A stretch of 64,000 bases of DNA, from the NCBI RefSeq assembly GCF_038397715.1, contig NZ_CP151633.1, positions 2,542,001 through 2,606,000 of the forward strand, in the 5' to 3' direction. Positions within the stretch are counted from its first letter, which is position 1, and every line of letters begins with the position of its first letter. This document shows, piece by piece, positions 1-7,635 of this stretch. Source of the stretch: Microbacterium sp. LWO14-1.2 (GTDB lineage Bacteria > Actinomycetota > Actinomycetes > Actinomycetales > Microbacteriaceae). The position numbers were made by a program, and so were the translations under genes. Under the pieces are notes generated by a model that was not told the DNA's origin, made no database searches, and was given only the letters and a program-made list of their open reading frames with translations.

Positions 1-2
1 GC

Positions 3-791
3 GTGCAGTTCGATCTGTTCGCCAATGTCCGGCCGTGCCGGTCGCGAGCGGACATGAGCATTCTGCGGACGCCGATGGACCTAGTCCTCGTGCGCGAGAA
101 CACCGAGGGGTTCTACTCCGACAGGAACATGTTCGCCGGATCCGGCGAATTCATGCCCGATCCCGACAGCGCCTTCAGCATCCGGAAGGTGACGGCGCGT
201 GCATCGTCACGCGTTGCACGTGCGGCGTTCGAGATCGCTCAACGCCGCAACAACAAGGTCACGGCCGTCCACAAGGCCAACGTCGTGAAGCTCTCCGACG
301 GGCTGTTCCTCCGCGAGGTTCGCAAGGTCGCTGAGGAGTACCCGGACGTCGAGCTCACTGAACTCATCGTCGATGCGGCGGCCGCGGCGCTCATCAAGCG
401 GCCCGACCACTTCGACGTCATCGTGACGACGAACATGTTCGGCGACATTCTCTCGGATGAAGCGTCCGAACTGTCCGGCAGCCTGGGCCTGGGTGGTTCC
501 CTGAACGTGGGCGACGACATCGCCGTCGCGCAGGCGCAGCACGGCTCCGCGCCCGATATCGCGGGTCGCGGAATCGCCAACCCGACTTCGCTCATCCTGT
601 CCGCGGCGATGCTTCTGGACTGGCGCGGCAGACAGGACGGCTCGGTTGCACTGCAGGATGCCGCGGGGGCCATTGAGGCCGCTGTGGATCGTGTGCTCAG
701 CAACCCGCAGACGCGTACGGGCGACATCGGCGGAGCACTCGGTACTGCGGAGTTCACCCGCCATGTCGTCGAGGCGTTGTCGCACCGTTGA
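3..791 (+). CDS. Isocitrate/isopropylmalate-family dehydrogenase (5' truncated by window edge)
   Basis: This is the C-terminal three quarters of an NAD-dependent beta-decarboxylating dehydrogenase of the isopropylmalate/isocitrate/tartrate (D-malate) dehydrogenase family. Visible family signatures are RENTEGFYSD, the KANVVKLSDGLF segment that carries the catalytic lysine, and the NMFGDILSDEASELSGSLGL cofactor and metal region with its conserved aspartates, followed by HGSAPDIAGRGIANP near the C terminus. The frame is open to base 1, so the true start lies outside the window and the first codon shown is not a start. It is convergent with the Ldh-family gene and separated from it by a strong hairpin. 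Substrate (tartrate, malate or isopropylmalate) cannot be decided; the hydroxy-acid neighbourhood favours a catabolic role over leucine synthesis. Confidence 0.85.
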   Translation: MQFDLFANVRPCRSRADMSILRTPMDLVLVRENTEGFYSDRNMFAGSGEFMPDPDSAFSIRKVTARASSRVARAAFEIAQRRNNKVTAVHKANVVKLSDGLFLREVRKVAEEYPDVELTELIVDAAAAALIKRPDHFDVIVTTNMFGDILSDEASELSGSLGLGGSLNVGDDIAVAQAQHGSAPDIAGRGIANPTSLILSAAMLLDWRGRQDGSVALQDAAGAIEAAVDRVLSNPQTRTGDIGGALGTAEFTRHVVEALSHR

Positions 792-806
792 CCACTCCGA
801 ACATAA

Positions 807-842
807 CGTGGGCCCCTCGCCAGGGAGTGCGAGGGGCCCACG
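807..842. terminator. Bidirectional terminator hairpin
   Basis: A 14-bp perfect inverted repeat (CGTGGGCCCCTCGC at 807-820 against 829-842) with an 8-nt loop lies between the convergent dehydrogenase (ending 791) and Ldh-family gene (ending 860). Confidence 0.85.
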
Positions 843-859
843 AGTGTGGGTGCGGAGAA

Positions 860-1933
860 CTACAGGGTGAACTCCACTCCCTGCTCGTCCGCAATGAGCT
901 GCAGGTCCAGGATCGTCTGCTCCGGAAGCTGCAGACCGCCGGCCTCTGCCACCCGAGCAGCAGAGCGGTCCTCCACTTCGCCGGGGTAGAAGATCTCGTT
1001 CGCGTCCTGCGCGAGCGGAGTGCTCTTCACCTCGTCGACGAGGTGGGAGACGCGCTCTGCATATCCCTCGGGGTCACCGGTAGCGTTCACGTCGATGGCG
1101 AGGAAGAGGTGGCCGGCGCCGCTGGCCTTGTCCGCCTCGTACGGGCCGTGCACTCCGGTGCCGACGGCGCTGCCCGTCAGGGCGCCCGACAGCACATCCA
1201 TCATGAAGGTGATGGCGTAACCCTTGTGCGCGGCCATCGGCAAGATGACACCGTGGACTGCCTCGGCCGCATCGGTGGTCCGTGCGCCGTCCTCGGTGAG
1301 TGCCCAACTGTCGGGGATGAGTTCGCCCTTCTGGCGGGCGAGGTAGATCTTCCCGCGCGCCACAGCGGTGTTGGCGATGTCTACGGCGACGACGCGGTCA
1401 CCGTAGGGCGCTGCGATAGACCAGGGGTTGGTGCCCAGACGCTTCTCGCGACCGCCCCATGGGGCCATGGCAGGCGAGGCGTTCGTCGTGAGGATCGCTG
1501 CGCAGCCGTCGGCGGCGGCGCGGCGGGTGAAGTACATCGCGGTGCCGAAGTGGTTGGAGTTTCGCACGCCGACCGCACCGATGCCGTGCTCTCGAGCGCG
1601 GCGCACCGCTTCGATCCGCGCGTGCTCGGTCAGCACCTGTCCGATGCCGTCGTGGCCGTCGTAGATGGCGAGGGCTCCGGTGTCAATAACGGTGGACGGT
1701 GCGGTCACCGTCTTCATCGCTCCGGTGCGCAATCGCTCGAGATACCAGGGCAGACGCAGCACGCCGTGCGACTGATGGCCCCACTCGTCGGCCGCGACCA
1801 AGCTATCTGCGACCAAAGCGGCATCGGCATCGGGTACGCCCTGCGACGTGAGGATTCGCGTTGCGAAGGTCCGAAGCGAAGACGGGGACACCAACTGAGT
1901 GGGTGCCGCGTCGAGGGAAGGCTGAGCGTCCAT
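860..1933 (-). CDS. Ldh-family (malate/L-lactate/ureidoglycolate-type) dehydrogenase
   Basis: A 357-residue NAD(P)-dependent oxidoreductase of the Ldh_2 family, which oxidises 2-hydroxy acids such as malate, sulfolactate or ureidoglycolate and does not use a classical Rossmann fold. Family features are the N-terminal helical region with DEWGHQSHGVLRLPWYLERL, the catalytic-region GVRNSNHFGTAMYF, TNASPAMAPWGG and the GTNPWSIAAP loop. I chose the ATG at 1933 because a longer frame to 1987 would run through the operator-like palindrome at 1966-1987. It is divergent from the ABM monooxygenase at 2029 and shares that palindrome. The substrate is inferred only as a hydroxycarboxylate. Confidence 0.88.
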   Translation of the reverse strand: MDAQPSLDAAPTQLVSPSSLRTFATRILTSQGVPDADAALVADSLVAADEWGHQSHGVLRLPWYLERLRTGAMKTVTAPSTVIDTGALAIYDGHDGIGQVLTEHARIEAVRRAREHGIGAVGVRNSNHFGTAMYFTRRAAADGCAAILTTNASPAMAPWGGREKRLGTNPWSIAAPYGDRVVAVDIANTAVARGKIYLARQKGELIPDSWALTEDGARTTDAAEAVHGVILPMAAHKGYAITFMMDVLSGALTGSAVGTGVHGPYEADKASGAGHLFLAIDVNATGDPEGYAERVSHLVDEVKSTPLAQDANEIFYPGEVEDRSAARVAEAGGLQLPEQTILDLQLIADEQGVEFTL

Positions 1934-1965
1934 TGGTCTGCCCGTCCGATCAGTCAGGATGAGAT

Positions 1966-1987
1966 GTGTACACCTACAGGTATACAC
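1966..1987. promoter_or_regulatory. Operator-like palindrome, probable GntR site 1
   Basis: Two 10-base arms, GTGTACACCT and AGGTATACAC, are inverted around 2 bases with one mismatch. The site lies in the 95-bp divergent region between the Ldh-family gene and the ABM gene. The CAGGTATAC half is repeated at 3068-3076 upstream of the GntR and transporter genes, which makes the neighbouring GntR/FCD protein the likely binder. Confidence 0.65.
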
Positions 1988-2028
1988 TACCTACGGAAAG
2001 TTCGCATCACGAGGTTTGAGGAGTTGCC

Positions 2029-2352
2029 ATGCACTCGGTTTGGGTGGAAGTACAGGTCATCGAGGGGAAGCTCGATGAGTTCCGTGCTGCAATCGCTGCG
2101 AACGCGGATGCCACCGTCCGCGATGAGCCGGGCTGCTACTACTTCGACGTCATCGAGCTCGACGCAGCCGAGCAGCGGTTCGCCTTCTATGAGATCTACC
2201 GCGACAGGGACGCGTTCGTCGTCGAGCACCGGTCCGCGGCGCACTACGCGGCGTGGAAGCAGGCGGTCGCTGAGACCATCGTTCCTGGGTCTCAGACCAT
2301 CACTGAAGGGCGACGTTTGTTCGGCGCCTCGGAGACTGTTCCGTCTAGGTGA
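2029..2352 (+). CDS. ABM-domain (YgiN-like) putative monooxygenase
   Basis: A 107-residue single-domain protein of the antibiotic biosynthesis monooxygenase superfamily (dimeric alpha+beta barrel; members oxidise quinols or polyketides without cofactor, and others have no known activity). Typical features are the early VEVQVIEGKLDEFRAAI, the mid-protein GCYYFDVIE and FAFYEIYRDRDAFVVEH, and HYAAW before the C terminus. A GAGGAG ribosome site precedes the ATG. The C-terminal codons overlap the convergent GntR gene by 8 bases. A second ABM domain occurs in the fusion protein at 6010, so the pathway apparently uses this fold twice. Confidence 0.82.
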   Translation: MHSVWVEVQVIEGKLDEFRAAIAANADATVRDEPGCYYFDVIELDAAEQRFAFYEIYRDRDAFVVEHRSAAHYAAWKQAVAETIVPGSQTITEGRRLFGASETVPSR

Positions 2353-3046
2353 CGAGGAGCTCGCCGGCGTCGCCGGTCATCAGCTGACGGAAGATTGCCT
2401 GGTCGACGTGGTTGAGGTGAGTGGTCATCGCCTCAGCCGCGGCGTCGGCGTTGCCGTCGACGATGGCATGGCACATATTCATGTGCTCGGCGACGGATTC
2501 CTGCAGGCGCGAGAGGTCTCCATGCGCGATATATCGCAGTCTCGCGCTATGAGGCCGCAGGTCCACGATGGAGCGTCCGAGGTACTCGTTCGGCGTATTC
2601 ACCGCGATGAGCCGGTCGAACTCCGCCGCAGCGTCGCGGAAACGCGCCGCGAACTCGGGGGAGTACTCGACGCCTCGGATGGAAGCGAACGCATCGAGCA
2701 CGCGGAGGAAGGCCTCTCGGAGCGAGGGGTTATCCGCAGCCTTCTGAGTGACCATCCGCACCGCGATGGGCTCGACGATGCGACGGAAGTCGAAAAGCGC
2801 CCGTGCGCTCCGCAGGGAAATGCGGGACACCGTAGGTGCTCGACGGGGAGCGAGGTCCACGAGCCCCTCAGCGGCGAGGCGCCGGATCGCCTCGCGGACA
2901 GGCGTGCGAGACGCTCCGGTGTACGCGACCAGTTCGATCTCCGACAGCGTCTGACCTGGCGCGAGCACGCCGGTCTCGATGTCGGAGCGCAACTGCGCAT
3001 ACGCGCGCTCTGCTTTGCCGCGCCAGACGCTGTCCTCGGAGCTCAT
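2345..3046 (-). CDS. GntR-family (FadR/FCD subfamily) transcriptional regulator
   Basis: A 233-residue regulator with an N-terminal winged helix (RAYAQLRSDIETGVLAPGQ, then SEIELVAYTGASRTPVREAI and LAAEGLVDLAPRRAPTVS) and a C-terminal all-helical FCD ligand domain with the expected histidines (EHMNMCHAIVDG, THLNHVDQAI). FCD regulators usually bind an organic acid through a metal held by these histidines and are released from DNA on binding. It is divergent from the CitMHS transporter operon, and palindromes of the same type lie in both flanking promoter regions. The inferred role is repressor of the hydroxy-acid locus, with autoregulation. Confidence 0.9.
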   Translation of the reverse strand: MSSEDSVWRGKAERAYAQLRSDIETGVLAPGQTLSEIELVAYTGASRTPVREAIRRLAAEGLVDLAPRRAPTVSRISLRSARALFDFRRIVEPIAVRMVTQKAADNPSLREAFLRVLDAFASIRGVEYSPEFAARFRDAAAEFDRLIAVNTPNEYLGRSIVDLRPHSARLRYIAHGDLSRLQESVAEHMNMCHAIVDGNADAAAEAMTTHLNHVDQAIFRQLMTGDAGELLVT

Positions 3047-3067
3047 GAATCCATCCTAGTTTACAAA

Positions 3068-3090
3068 CAGGTATACCTGCATGTATAACT
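3068..3090. promoter_or_regulatory. Operator-like palindrome, probable GntR site 2
   Basis: CAGGTATACCTG at 3068-3079 is a perfect 12-bp palindrome, followed by a GTATAAC half-site ending near 3089. It lies between the start of the GntR gene (3046) and the CitMHS gene (3143) and shares CAGGTATAC with the site at 1966-1987. Placement in both divergent regions supports one regulator acting on both. Confidence 0.65.
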
Positions 3091-3142
3091 GTATGGACGC
3101 GCTCGACTGCGCAAGGTTCCCCTCTATGCAAAAGGAGCGACG

Positions 3143-4567
3143 ATGCTCGTGATACTCGGCTTCCTGATGATCGCCGTGTTCATGTACCTGGTGATGGCCA
3201 AGAAGGCCACGCCGGTTGCAACCCTGATCCTGGTTCCCATCATCTTTGGCCTCTTCACGGGAGCTGGCCTCGGCCTCAGCGACATGATCGTCGAGTCGTT
3301 CCTCAAGCTCGCACCGACCGCAGGGCTTCTGTTCTTCGCCATCATCTTCTTCGGCACAATGATTGACGTCGGGCTGTTCGACCCGCTCATCAAACTGATT
3401 CTGAAGTTCGTCGGCAATCACCCCACCCGCCTCGTTGTGGGCACGGCGCTGCTGACTTCCATCGTGTCGCTGGACGGGGACGGTTCGACGACCTTCATCA
3501 TCGTGACCTCGGCGTTCTTGCCGATCTACCTGCGACTCGGTATGAGCCCGGTGATCCTCACAGTGGTGGCGGCGATGTCCAATGGTGTCCTCAACACCGT
3601 CCCGTGGGGTGGATCCACCGCGCGCGCCGCAGCAGCACTGAACGTGTCGCCCATCGACATCTTCGTTCCGATGATCCCGTCCATCATCGCGGGTCTCGCA
3701 ACGGTGATCATCATCGCCTACTTCCTCGGACGGCGTGAGACGAAGCGCATCGGCGAGCTCGTGCTGACCGAGTCGCCCGGCTTCCTCAAGAAGGCGGATA
3801 TCGGGGTGGAGCTGAAGCACTCCTCGGCCGACCGCGCAACGCGCAAGGCCGCGGCGAACGGTGGCGACTGGGACTCGTCCGTCGTGCTGACCAACAACTT
3901 CGCCGTTCCGACCAACGAGGACGGGACGCAGCTGCTTGACCGACCGAACGCACGTCCGCGTCTGATCTGGTTCAACCTGATCCTCACCCTTGCAGTCATG
4001 ACCGTCCTCGTGATGGATGTCACCGAGCCCGTCGTCATCTTCATGATTGCCGCGGCAACCGCGCTGGTCGTGAACTTCCCCCGTGTGCAGGAGCAGTCCG
4101 CACAGCTCAAGGCGCACGCCTCGTCGGTCATCTCCGTCGTCGGCATGGTGTTCGCGGCCTCGGTCCTCACCGGCATCATGAGCGGCACCGGAATGGTCGA
4201 GGCGATGGCCGGTTGGCTCGTTGACATCATCCCGCCGGCGCTGGGGCCGTTCATGGCGACTATCGCTGGAATCCTCAGTATTCCACTGACCTTCATCATG
4301 ACCAACGACGCGTACTACTTCGGTGTTCTGCCGATTCTCGCTGAGACGGCGACCCACTTCGGCATTGAGCCGGTCGAGATGGCACGCGCATCTCTGGTGG
4401 GTCAGGCACTGCACCAGTCGAGCCCCCTGGTGGCGTCGTTCCTTCTTCTCATCGGTCTGGCCAACGTCAACCTCGGCGAGCACTTCAAGAAGGTCATCTG
4501 GCGCGGCACCATCGTCGCCCTGGTGATGCTCGTCGTCGGCGGCCTGTTCGCTTACCCCCTGTTCTGA
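3143..4567 (+). CDS. CitMHS-family citrate/dicarboxylate:proton symporter
   Basis: A 474-residue integral membrane protein with about a dozen hydrophobic segments. The family signature SLDGDGSTTF near residue 113 and the NTVPWGG stretch identify the CitMHS family, whose members import citrate (often as a metal complex) or related tri- and dicarboxylates with protons. A charged cytoplasmic loop of about 80 residues lies between the two helical halves. AAAGGAG precedes the ATG. It is the first gene of a forward operon that continues with an aldehyde dehydrogenase 25 bases downstream, so it probably imports the acid that the operon degrades. It may accept a substrate other than citrate. Confidence 0.9.
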   Translation: MLVILGFLMIAVFMYLVMAKKATPVATLILVPIIFGLFTGAGLGLSDMIVESFLKLAPTAGLLFFAIIFFGTMIDVGLFDPLIKLILKFVGNHPTRLVVGTALLTSIVSLDGDGSTTFIIVTSAFLPIYLRLGMSPVILTVVAAMSNGVLNTVPWGGSTARAAAALNVSPIDIFVPMIPSIIAGLATVIIIAYFLGRRETKRIGELVLTESPGFLKKADIGVELKHSSADRATRKAAANGGDWDSSVVLTNNFAVPTNEDGTQLLDRPNARPRLIWFNLILTLAVMTVLVMDVTEPVVIFMIAAATALVVNFPRVQEQSAQLKAHASSVISVVGMVFAASVLTGIMSGTGMVEAMAGWLVDIIPPALGPFMATIAGILSIPLTFIMTNDAYYFGVLPILAETATHFGIEPVEMARASLVGQALHQSSPLVASFLLLIGLANVNLGEHFKKVIWRGTIVALVMLVVGGLFAYPLF

Positions 4568-4592
4568 CGCTCGTTCTAAGAAAGGCACAATC

Positions 4593-6005
4593 ATGGTCAT
4601 CAGTTCGGTCAACCCGGCAACGGAAGAGACTGTCGCCACGTTCGAGCTTCACACGCCCGAGCAGCTCGAGCAGAAGCTCGACGCGGCCGTCGCCGCGCAG
4701 AAGAGCTGGCGTCGCACGTCCATCGAGGACCGCACCGCGCTGCTCCGTCGCATCGCAGAGGTGCTGCGCGAAGGCAAGGAAGAGTACGCGCAGATCATCA
4801 CCCGGGAGATGGGCAAGCCCATCGTCGAGGCCCGCGCCGAGGTCGAGAAGTGCGCCGTCACCCTCGACTACTACGCCGAGCAGGCGCCGAAGTTCCTCGC
4901 GAACGAGCGCATCGCCTCGAACGCCACTGAGAGCGCGGTCGTCTTCGACCCGCTCGGTGTGGTCCTCGCCATCATGCCGTGGAACTACCCGTTCTGGCAG
5001 TTCTTCCGGTTCGCCGCTCCCGCCCTCGCTGCCGGTAACGCACCGTTCCTGAAACACGCGAACAACGTGCCGGCGGCCGCTGTCGCCGTGGAAGAGATCG
5101 TGCGCAAAGCCGGCGCGCCTGAGGGCCTCTGCACCACGGTGCTCATCGAGTCGAACCGCGTCGCCGCCCTCATTGAAGACGACCGCATCGCCGCCGTGAC
5201 CCTCACCGGTTCGACCGAGGTCGGTCGCATCGTCGCCTCCCAGGCGGGCAAGGCCCTGAAGAAGCAGGTGCTCGAGCTCGGCGGGTCCGACCCGTTCATC
5301 GTTCTCGAAGGCGCCGACATCGCCGAGGCTGCGAAGGTTGCGGTCAAGGCGCGCTTCACCAACGTCGGACAGAGCTGCGTGAACGCCAAGCGCTTCATCG
5401 TCGAGGACGCTGTTGCCGACGAGTTCGTGGCAGCATTCGTCGAGCACGCCGCAGCGCTGAAGATCGGTGACCCGTTCGAGGATGACACCAACATCGGGCC
5501 GATGGCCCGCGGCAACCTCCGCGACGAGCTCCACGACCAGGTTCTGCGCACACTCGAGCACGGACGCACCGTCCTCAAGCTCGGTGGCGCACCGCTTGAC
5601 GGCCCCGGCTACTTCTACCCGCCGACCGTCATCGACTACGTTGAGCCGGGGGACACCGCGTTCGAAGAGGAGACCTTCGGCCCCGTCGCCGCCATCATCC
5701 GCGCGAAGAACGCGGACCACGCCGTCGAACTGGCAAACGACACCGAGTTTGGTCTGGGCGCGGCGCTGTGGACCCAGGACCTCGACCTTGCTCGTAAGCT
5801 GACGCGACAGATCGACGCCGGCGCCGTGTTCGTCAACGGCATGGTGGCCTCCGACGCCCGCCTGCCTTTCGGTGGCATCAAGGCATCGGGATACGGCCGC
5901 GAGCTCGGCGACTACGGGCTGCGCGAGTTCGTGAACATCAAGACGGTGTGGATCGGACCGGCGAAGACCCCGGCTCCGACGGTCGCCGAGAAGATCGGCG
6001 AGTGA
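4593..6005 (+). CDS. NAD(P)-dependent aldehyde dehydrogenase (succinate-semialdehyde type)
   Basis: A 470-residue ALDH-superfamily enzyme that oxidises an aldehyde to its acid. Catalytic Glu228 (LELGGSDPF) and Cys262 (VGQSCVNAKRF) are both present, with the MPWNYPFWQ cofactor-site motif and C-terminal LPFGGIKASGYGREL. Length and motifs resemble the short SSADH clade. It has a clear paralog at 13601-14983, sharing ELGGSDPFIV and AKRFIV, that belongs to a different regulon. It is second in the CitMHS operon; the cupin fusion starts 5 bases after its stop. The semialdehyde substrate is unknown. Confidence 0.92.
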   Translation: MVISSVNPATEETVATFELHTPEQLEQKLDAAVAAQKSWRRTSIEDRTALLRRIAEVLREGKEEYAQIITREMGKPIVEARAEVEKCAVTLDYYAEQAPKFLANERIASNATESAVVFDPLGVVLAIMPWNYPFWQFFRFAAPALAAGNAPFLKHANNVPAAAVAVEEIVRKAGAPEGLCTTVLIESNRVAALIEDDRIAAVTLTGSTEVGRIVASQAGKALKKQVLELGGSDPFIVLEGADIAEAAKVAVKARFTNVGQSCVNAKRFIVEDAVADEFVAAFVEHAAALKIGDPFEDDTNIGPMARGNLRDELHDQVLRTLEHGRTVLKLGGAPLDGPGYFYPPTVIDYVEPGDTAFEEETFGPVAAIIRAKNADHAVELANDTEFGLGAALWTQDLDLARKLTRQIDAGAVFVNGMVASDARLPFGGIKASGYGRELGDYGLREFVNIKTVWIGPAKTPAPTVAEKIGE

Positions 6006-6009
6006 CCCG

Positions 6010-6753
6010 ATGACCGCTACGAACGACATCACCTCCCAGCCCACGCACGTCTTCCGCCCGGACGAGCTCCCCTCGAAGAACCGTGGAGGAGGGGCGAAGA
6101 CGGTTCCACTGGTCACCGCCTCCCGGGGCGGCACGACCTACCTCAACGGCGTGACCATATTCGAGCCCGGCGCGGCCATCGGACACCACATCCACAACGT
6201 GGCCGAGTCCGTCATGGTCATCAAGGGCACCGCCGTCGTCGACATCAACGGCGAACGCACCGCCCTGAACACGTACGACACCACCTTCGTGCCCGCGAAC
6301 ATTCCCCACCACTTCGAGAACTCCTCGGAAACGGAGGAGATGCGGATCCTGTGGACCTATGGATCGCTCGACGCGACCCGCACGCTCACGGAGTCCGGAG
6401 AGTACGGACGTGTCGACGCCGAGTCGGCAGACGCCGCAGCGGGCGCAGTGCGAATCGTGACGGAGATGGCCACCATCACCGTCATCGACGGGCACCAGCA
6501 GCAGTTCGAGGAGGCCGTCGCGCAGGCGGCGCCGCTGTTCCAGCGGGCGCACGGAGCCCGCACGTTCCGGCTCGAATCGTCCGAGGAGAAGCCGACCGTG
6601 TACCGCCTCTTCGTCGGCTGGGAGTCCATCGACGACCACATGGTCACCTTCCGCGAATCGGGTGCGTTCCTGGCGTGGCGCGAACTCATCGGCCCGCACG
6701 TCGATGGCACCCCGCAGGTCGAGCACCTTCGCAACGTCCTCGCCGCCTTCTGA
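6010..6753 (+). CDS. Cupin - ABM monooxygenase fusion protein
   Basis: A 247-residue two-domain protein. Residues about 40-125 form a cupin barrel with a metal-binding first motif (GHHIHNVAESVMVIKG) and a second motif ending FVPANIPHHFEN, so the histidine ligands look intact. After a linker near residues 130-148, residues about 150-247 form an ABM domain (MATITVIDGHQQQFEEAV, VYRLFVGWESIDDHM). Each domain alone is common, but the fusion is unusual. It follows the ALDH by 5 bases and precedes the CitE-like gene by 21, so it is co-transcribed. It may be an isomerase or oxygenase for an unstable pathway intermediate; no reaction can be assigned. Confidence 0.85.
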   Translation: MTATNDITSQPTHVFRPDELPSKNRGGGAKTVPLVTASRGGTTYLNGVTIFEPGAAIGHHIHNVAESVMVIKGTAVVDINGERTALNTYDTTFVPANIPHHFENSSETEEMRILWTYGSLDATRTLTESGEYGRVDAESADAAAGAVRIVTEMATITVIDGHQQQFEEAVAQAAPLFQRAHGARTFRLESSEEKPTVYRLFVGWESIDDHMVTFRESGAFLAWRELIGPHVDGTPQVEHLRNVLAAF

Positions 6754-6774
6754 TCCCGACCTCTGACGACGCTC

Positions 6775-7614
6775 ATGACTGACATTCTCGACAGCACCTC
6801 TCTCGGCAGCGACCTCGCCCGATCCTGGCTCCTTGTCTCCGCGCGGGACACTGGCAGGTTCCAGGTCGCTGCCGAGGGCGACGCTGACGAGATCGTCCTC
6901 GACATCGAGGACGCCGTCGATGAGTCGTTCAAGGACGACGCGCGTCAGGATGTCGCCAGCTGGCTCTCGGACAACAGCGCCTGGGTGCGCATCAACAATC
7001 ACGAGAGCCCGTTCTGGGCCGACGACGTCGCGGAGCTGAAAGGTTTCCGAGGGCTCCGCGGCGTCGTCCTCGCGAAAGTCGAGTCGGCCACGGCTGTGAC
7101 GGAGACATTCATAGGTCTCGGCGGGGAGACGCCCGTCATCGCCCTCATCGAGTCCGCACTCGGCATCGAAGAGGCAGTCGGCATCGCACGGGCCGAAGGC
7201 GCGGCCCGACTCGCCTTCGGCAGCGGCGACTACCGCCGCGACACGGGAGCCAGCGCCGACGACCTCGCCATGGCCTATCCGCGGTCTCGCCTGGTCATCG
7301 CATCCCGCATCGGTGGGCTACCAGGCCCCATCGACGGTCCCACTGTCACCCCGGGACACGCGCCCCTGCGCGAGCAATCCGCGGTCGGAGTGGCACTCGG
7401 GATGACGGGCAAGCTCTGCCTCTCTGATGCGCAGCCCACCGTCGTCAACGAGGCCTTCAGCCCCTCGCGCTCCGACGTGATCTGGGCCCGCGACTTTCTC
7501 GCCGACTTCGATGACCGGGGAGGTGTCGTCCGCGACGGCAGCGACCTTCCGCGCCTCGGACGCGCGCAACGCATCAGAGAACTCGCACACGCCTTCCGCC
7601 TCAGCATCGACTGA
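6775..7614 (+). CDS. HpcH/HpaI aldolase / CitE-like lyase family protein
   Basis: A 279-residue TIM-barrel protein of the CitE/HpcH family, whose members cleave citryl-CoA, malyl-CoA or citramalyl-CoA, or 4-hydroxy-2-oxo acids, using a magnesium ion. Visible signatures are EIVLDIEDAV near residue 45, VRINNHESPFWADDV, the metal-site glutamate in ALIESALGIEEAV, and LAFGSGDYRRDTG. The C terminus carries the usual KLCLSDAQPTVVNEAF. No CitD or CitF subunit is nearby, so it is not a complete citrate lyase and more likely acts as a stand-alone CoA-thioester or oxoacid lyase. It sits between the cupin fusion and GapB genes in the same operon. Confidence 0.85.
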   Translation: MTDILDSTSLGSDLARSWLLVSARDTGRFQVAAEGDADEIVLDIEDAVDESFKDDARQDVASWLSDNSAWVRINNHESPFWADDVAELKGFRGLRGVVLAKVESATAVTETFIGLGGETPVIALIESALGIEEAVGIARAEGAARLAFGSGDYRRDTGASADDLAMAYPRSRLVIASRIGGLPGPIDGPTVTPGHAPLREQSAVGVALGMTGKLCLSDAQPTVVNEAFSPSRSDVIWARDFLADFDDRGGVVRDGSDLPRLGRAQRIRELAHAFRLSID

Positions 7615-7635
7615 CGCCAAACCGAGAGAACAGCC

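Noticed and set aside
788..3088. A 766-codon open frame on the + strand
   Set aside because: It runs antisense to the Ldh-family and GntR genes, which have clear family motifs and ribosome sites, and its own translation has no recognisable domain. High GC makes long antisense frames common.
6775..7614. Citrate lyase beta subunit of a citrate lyase complex
   Set aside because: No CitD, CitF or lyase ligase genes are adjacent, so only a stand-alone CitE-like lyase is supported.
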